From contig LZRQ01000054.1 in the NCBI GenBank assembly GCA_002159155.1, positions 1-17,899 of the forward strand: a stretch of DNA of 17,899 nucleotides, read 5' to 3'. Below the pieces are notes generated by a model, which did no database searches, was not told the DNA's origin, and saw only the letters and a program-made list of their open reading frames with translations. Made by a program: the position numbers and the translations under genes. Shown piece by piece: positions 15,043 to 17,899 of the stretch (its first letter is position 1; each line of letters opens with the position of its first letter). This DNA comes from Firmicutes bacterium ZCTH02-B6. GTDB lineage: Bacteria > Bacillota > Limnochordia > Limnochordales > ZCTH02-B6.

Positions 15043-16398
15043 ATGGATGGCACCGACGGGGGACCAAGTAGCGTGCTGCTTCTGGTGGCACTGGTCCTAT
15101 TGGTCCTTGCCTCGGCGTTTTTTTCTGGGTCCGAAGTCGCTCTCCTGTCCGCCAACCGATTACGCCTCAGGCACCTAAGCGAACAGGGAAATCGACGGGC
15201 GCGCACCGTGCTCGATCTGCTTGAAACCCCCCAGCGCATCATCAGCACCATTCTCGTGGGCAACAACGTCGTCAATATCGTGGCCTCCACCATCGCGACG
15301 GCCGTGGCCATCGACCTTTGGGGCGCCCGCGGGGCAGGCATCGCCGCCGCCGCCATGACGGTCATCGTCCTCATCTTCGGCGAGGTGCTGCCCAAGTCGG
15401 TGGCTGCACACTATGCCGCCGAAACCGCGTCATTGGTCAGCGGTCCCATTGGCTTCCTGACCAAGGTGCTGTCACCCGTCACGTTCCTGCTCAATGCGGC
15501 GTCCAACGGGGTCCTGCGCTTGCTGGGGGGCAACCCGGCCGACAAACCGCGGGTGACGCCGGAGGAAATTCGCACCATGGTCAGCTTGGGCCAGGAGCAG
15601 GGCGTGCTGGACGAGCACGAACACGAGCTCATCGACCGGGTGTTCGAGTTCGGCGAAACCACGGTGGGGGAGATCATGGTGCCCAAGGTGGACATCGTCG
15701 CCGCCCCCCGTACGATGACCATCGAAGAGATCGCCGACCTGTTTGCCCAGCACTCCTACTCCCGGGTGCTAGTCTACGAAGAGACTTTGGACAACATCGT
15801 CGGCGCGGTGCACATCAAGGACCTCGTCCGGGCACAACAATCCGGCGGCAAAACCTTGGACGACATCATCCGTCCCGTGCTGTTTGTCCCGGAAACCTTG
15901 CCCATCGAGCGGGCCTTTGCCCGGATGAAAGCCCTGCGCATTTCCATCGCCGTCGTGCTGGACGAGTGGGCGCAAACGCTGGGCATGGTGACCATGGGCG
16001 ACATCATCGAGGAGATCGTAGGCGAAGTGCTGGACGAGCACGACGCCGGCGAAGCGGATCCTGTGGCCCTGGACGACCGCTCGCTGGAAGTGGACGGCGG
16101 GTACTTGGTCGAGGACCTCAACGAAGAGTTTGGCCTTAACATCCCGGAGGATGTGGCCAAGACCATCGGCGGCTACGTCTTTTACAAGCTAGGCCGCGTG
16201 CCCCAGCCCCACGACAAGGTAGCCGTGGCGCCCGGGGTGGAGCTCCTGGTGTTGGAGGTCAAGGGCAAGCGGGTGACCAAGGTGCGGGTCGTCCGGGGCG
16301 AGGCCGCGGGGACGCACCCGCAGACCGGCCATCCCGTGGATGCGGCCCTGTCCGGGCAAGCCCGCGCGGGCCAGCCGGACCCGACGCCCACGGCGTAA
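15043..16398 (+). CDS. CorC/HlyC-family (CNNM-like) membrane protein
   Basis: 451-residue inner-membrane protein of the hemolysin C/CorC/CNNM group, implicated in magnesium or cobalt efflux and ion homeostasis. The order is classical: a DUF21 transmembrane domain (about 1-165) with FFSGSEVALLSANRLRL and the GEVLPKS signature at 113-119; then two CBS domains (about 205-330, starting EIMVPKVDIVA and ending MVTMGDIIEEIVGE); then the C-terminal CorC_HlyC transporter-associated domain (about 345-420, LEVDGGYLVEDLNEEFGL, TIGGYVFYKLGRVP). A further Pro/Gly-rich tail of about 30 residues is likely disordered. The ATG follows GGAGG with slightly long spacing (11 nt). It is monocistronic, convergent with the TolC-like gene. 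The family is certain; the transported ion is not shown. Confidence 0.93.
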   Translation: MDGTDGGPSSVLLLVALVLLVLASAFFSGSEVALLSANRLRLRHLSEQGNRRARTVLDLLETPQRIISTILVGNNVVNIVASTIATAVAIDLWGARGAGIAAAAMTVIVLIFGEVLPKSVAAHYAAETASLVSGPIGFLTKVLSPVTFLLNAASNGVLRLLGGNPADKPRVTPEEIRTMVSLGQEQGVLDEHEHELIDRVFEFGETTVGEIMVPKVDIVAAPRTMTIEEIADLFAQHSYSRVLVYEETLDNIVGAVHIKDLVRAQQSGGKTLDDIIRPVLFVPETLPIERAFARMKALRISIAVVLDEWAQTLGMVTMGDIIEEIVGEVLDEHDAGEADPVALDDRSLEVDGGYLVEDLNEEFGLNIPEDVAKTIGGYVFYKLGRVPQPHDKVAVAPGVELLVLEVKGKRVTKVRVVRGEAAGTHPQTGHPVDAALSGQARAGQPDPTPTA

Positions 16399-16421
16399 AG
16401 GCGCCGGAGTGCACGCCCCTC

Positions 16422-17881
16422 CTACTCGGGCAGCTGCACTCCCAAAAGGACGCCCAAAGCCACCCATGCCTCCCGCAGCGCAACGTCGGCCTTAGCCAGC
16501 TCCAGTGCGGCCCGGGCGACGGCCAGCTCCGCCTCGGCGAGCTCCAGGGGCCCTGCAAAGCCCGCCTCCCACCGGCGCTGGACGAACGACAAGTCTTCAG
16601 CCGCCTGGCGCATGCCGCGCTCGGCCACGTCCCGGGCAAACTGGGCGTCCTGGAGTGCAAATCTCGCTCTGGCCACGGCGTCCAGGGCTTCAAGCCTGGC
16701 CTGACCGACCCTGGCCTCAGCCGCCGCGAGGCTGAGGCCGGCTTGCTCTTCCCTGAGCCTGGCCAGCCGGCTCACGTCCAGGCTGGCGGTGACGATGGCG
16801 CGGAAATCCGCCTGCCCCGCTCCGCCGCTCGATACGGGCACCTTGACGCTGGCCCCTGCGGTCAGGCTAAATCCGCGCTGCCGCCGGGCTTCCGCCAACT
16901 CCAGCTCCTGCCGCAGCTGGTCCAAGAGGGCCCGCTGGTAGGGGATGGACAACTCGAGCACCCGCCGCTCCCAGGCGGCGTCGGCCTGCTCTAGCGTCCC
17001 TTGGACCTGAACGAGAAACTCGTCCCAGGACAAGTCGTCCACCAGAGGCTGGCCGTCCAGCGCGGCCCCGTCCAGGTGCGGGTCGCACGCGCCCCACATG
17101 AGCCGCACAAGCCGGGTGGCCGCCTCCCTGACCCGCGTCTGGGCTCGCTGCCCGTCTACTTCCGCTTGCCGCTGGGCCTGCTGCGCCTCCTGCCACTCGC
17201 GCACGCCCATCTGCCCGCTGGCATACCGCTCACCCGCGGCGCCCGCCCGCTCTGGGCCAACTTGAGCACTTCCCTGGCCAGTTCCGCCTCCGCGCGAGCC
17301 ACGCTCAGTGCGTGAAACGCCTCCACCACCGCCCTGTGAGAGTTGACAAGCGCCTGCTGGTACTCAAGACCGCGCACTGCCGCGTCCAGCTCGCCGACGG
17401 CACGCCGCAGGGACAACGCATCGGGCGGCCAAACCGGGCGCGTGTAGCCCACCGTGACGCTGTTGGGCAAGTCGGCCGACACCGACACGTACTCCAAGAC
17501 GTCCCACTCGAGCTCCAACACCGGCCGCGCCTGCGCCAGCGGGTACAACTCGGCCGTCGCGCCGATCCGTGGCCTGGGCGCCATCTCCGCCTCCCGCACG
17601 AGGCGCTCGAGCCGTAGCGCCTCTGCCTGGGCGTGGGCTCCGGCGAAGCCCGGCCCGCAAAGTCGGGCAGTAGCCACGGCCTGCGAAAGGTACAACGGAG
17701 CAACCTCGCCGTCGGCCTGTGCCCGTGCCGTCCCGACGCCGGCCGCAGGCAACAGGAACGTATCAGGCGGCAGACGCAAGAAGCCGAACAGCAAAAGCGA
17801 GGCCACAGAAGCGACAATGGTCACGGACAGCCGGGCAACTCTGGCGTTGAGGCGCGTTCCTTTGCCACCCCGCCGCCTCAT
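16422..17881 (-). pseudogene. TolC-family outer-membrane efflux protein, split by a frameshift
   Basis: Two overlapping frames together make one TolC-like protein of about 485 residues. The first (17881 to about 17255; stop at 17156) has an ATG after GGGAGGAG, a signal peptide ending near ARAQA, and helical repeat sequence to AREVLKLAQ. The second, in the -1 frame, continues as ERAGAAGERYASGQMGVREW, the RY..G type segment typical of TolC, and runs through the second helical half to LLGVQLPE at 16424. Joining needs one missing base near 17241-17258, in a run of GC repeats. No slippery heptamer is visible, so this is a true mutation or a sequencing error rather than programmed frameshifting. 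TolC proteins are outer-membrane channels for efflux pumps; a pump partner would be expected upstream, beyond the window. Confidence 0.75.
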
Positions 17882-17899
17882 TCCAGCTCCTCCCAGCTG

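Noticed and set aside
14726..15091. 121-codon - strand frame across the divergent promoter region
   Set aside because: Contains two good promoters, has no ribosome binding site and no recognisable protein features.

Overview
This is a high-GC bacterial chromosome segment with no sign of phage, plasmid, IS or CRISPR sequence. Strong GGAGG-type ribosome binding sites, several GTG starts, an ArgR-type ARG box on argG and a CitB-type two-component system suggest a high-GC Bacillota lineage. A TolC-family gene at the right edge hints at a diderm envelope, as in Limnochordia-like or related deep-branching groups. That placement is inference from gene content, not a measured phylogeny.

Left part (1-5.9 kb) is amino-acid biosynthesis: the 3' three quarters of an asparagine synthetase gene (asnB), then hisH-hisF (imidazole glycerol phosphate synthase, with no hisA between them). 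Convergent to these is an argG-argH operon with a clear promoter overlapped by a candidate ARG box.

Middle part (6.0-14.7 kb) is the most interesting. On the + strand lie an exported gamma-glutamyltransferase-like enzyme with an unusual substrate pocket, a small exported DUF6305-like protein, and an exported succinylglutamate desuccinylase/aspartoacylase-like metalloenzyme. Convergent on the - strand are a membrane histidine kinase and a CitB/DcuR-like response regulator, followed by a second, membrane-anchored copy of the metalloenzyme, a DctM-like permease, and a 50-residue two-helix membrane protein that is easily overlooked. The two arms meet at a perfect bidirectional hairpin terminator. 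I infer one functional module: extracytoplasmic hydrolysis of an acylated or gamma-linked acidic amino acid or peptide, import of the product by an unusual TRAP-like permease lacking ordinary DctP/DctQ partners, and control by a carboxylate-type sensor pair. The substrate is unknown.

Right part (14.7-17.9 kb) holds a 330-bp divergent promoter region (the histidine kinase message appears almost leaderless), a CorC/HlyC-family (CNNM-like) membrane protein, and a TolC-family outer-membrane efflux gene split by an apparent single-base frameshift.
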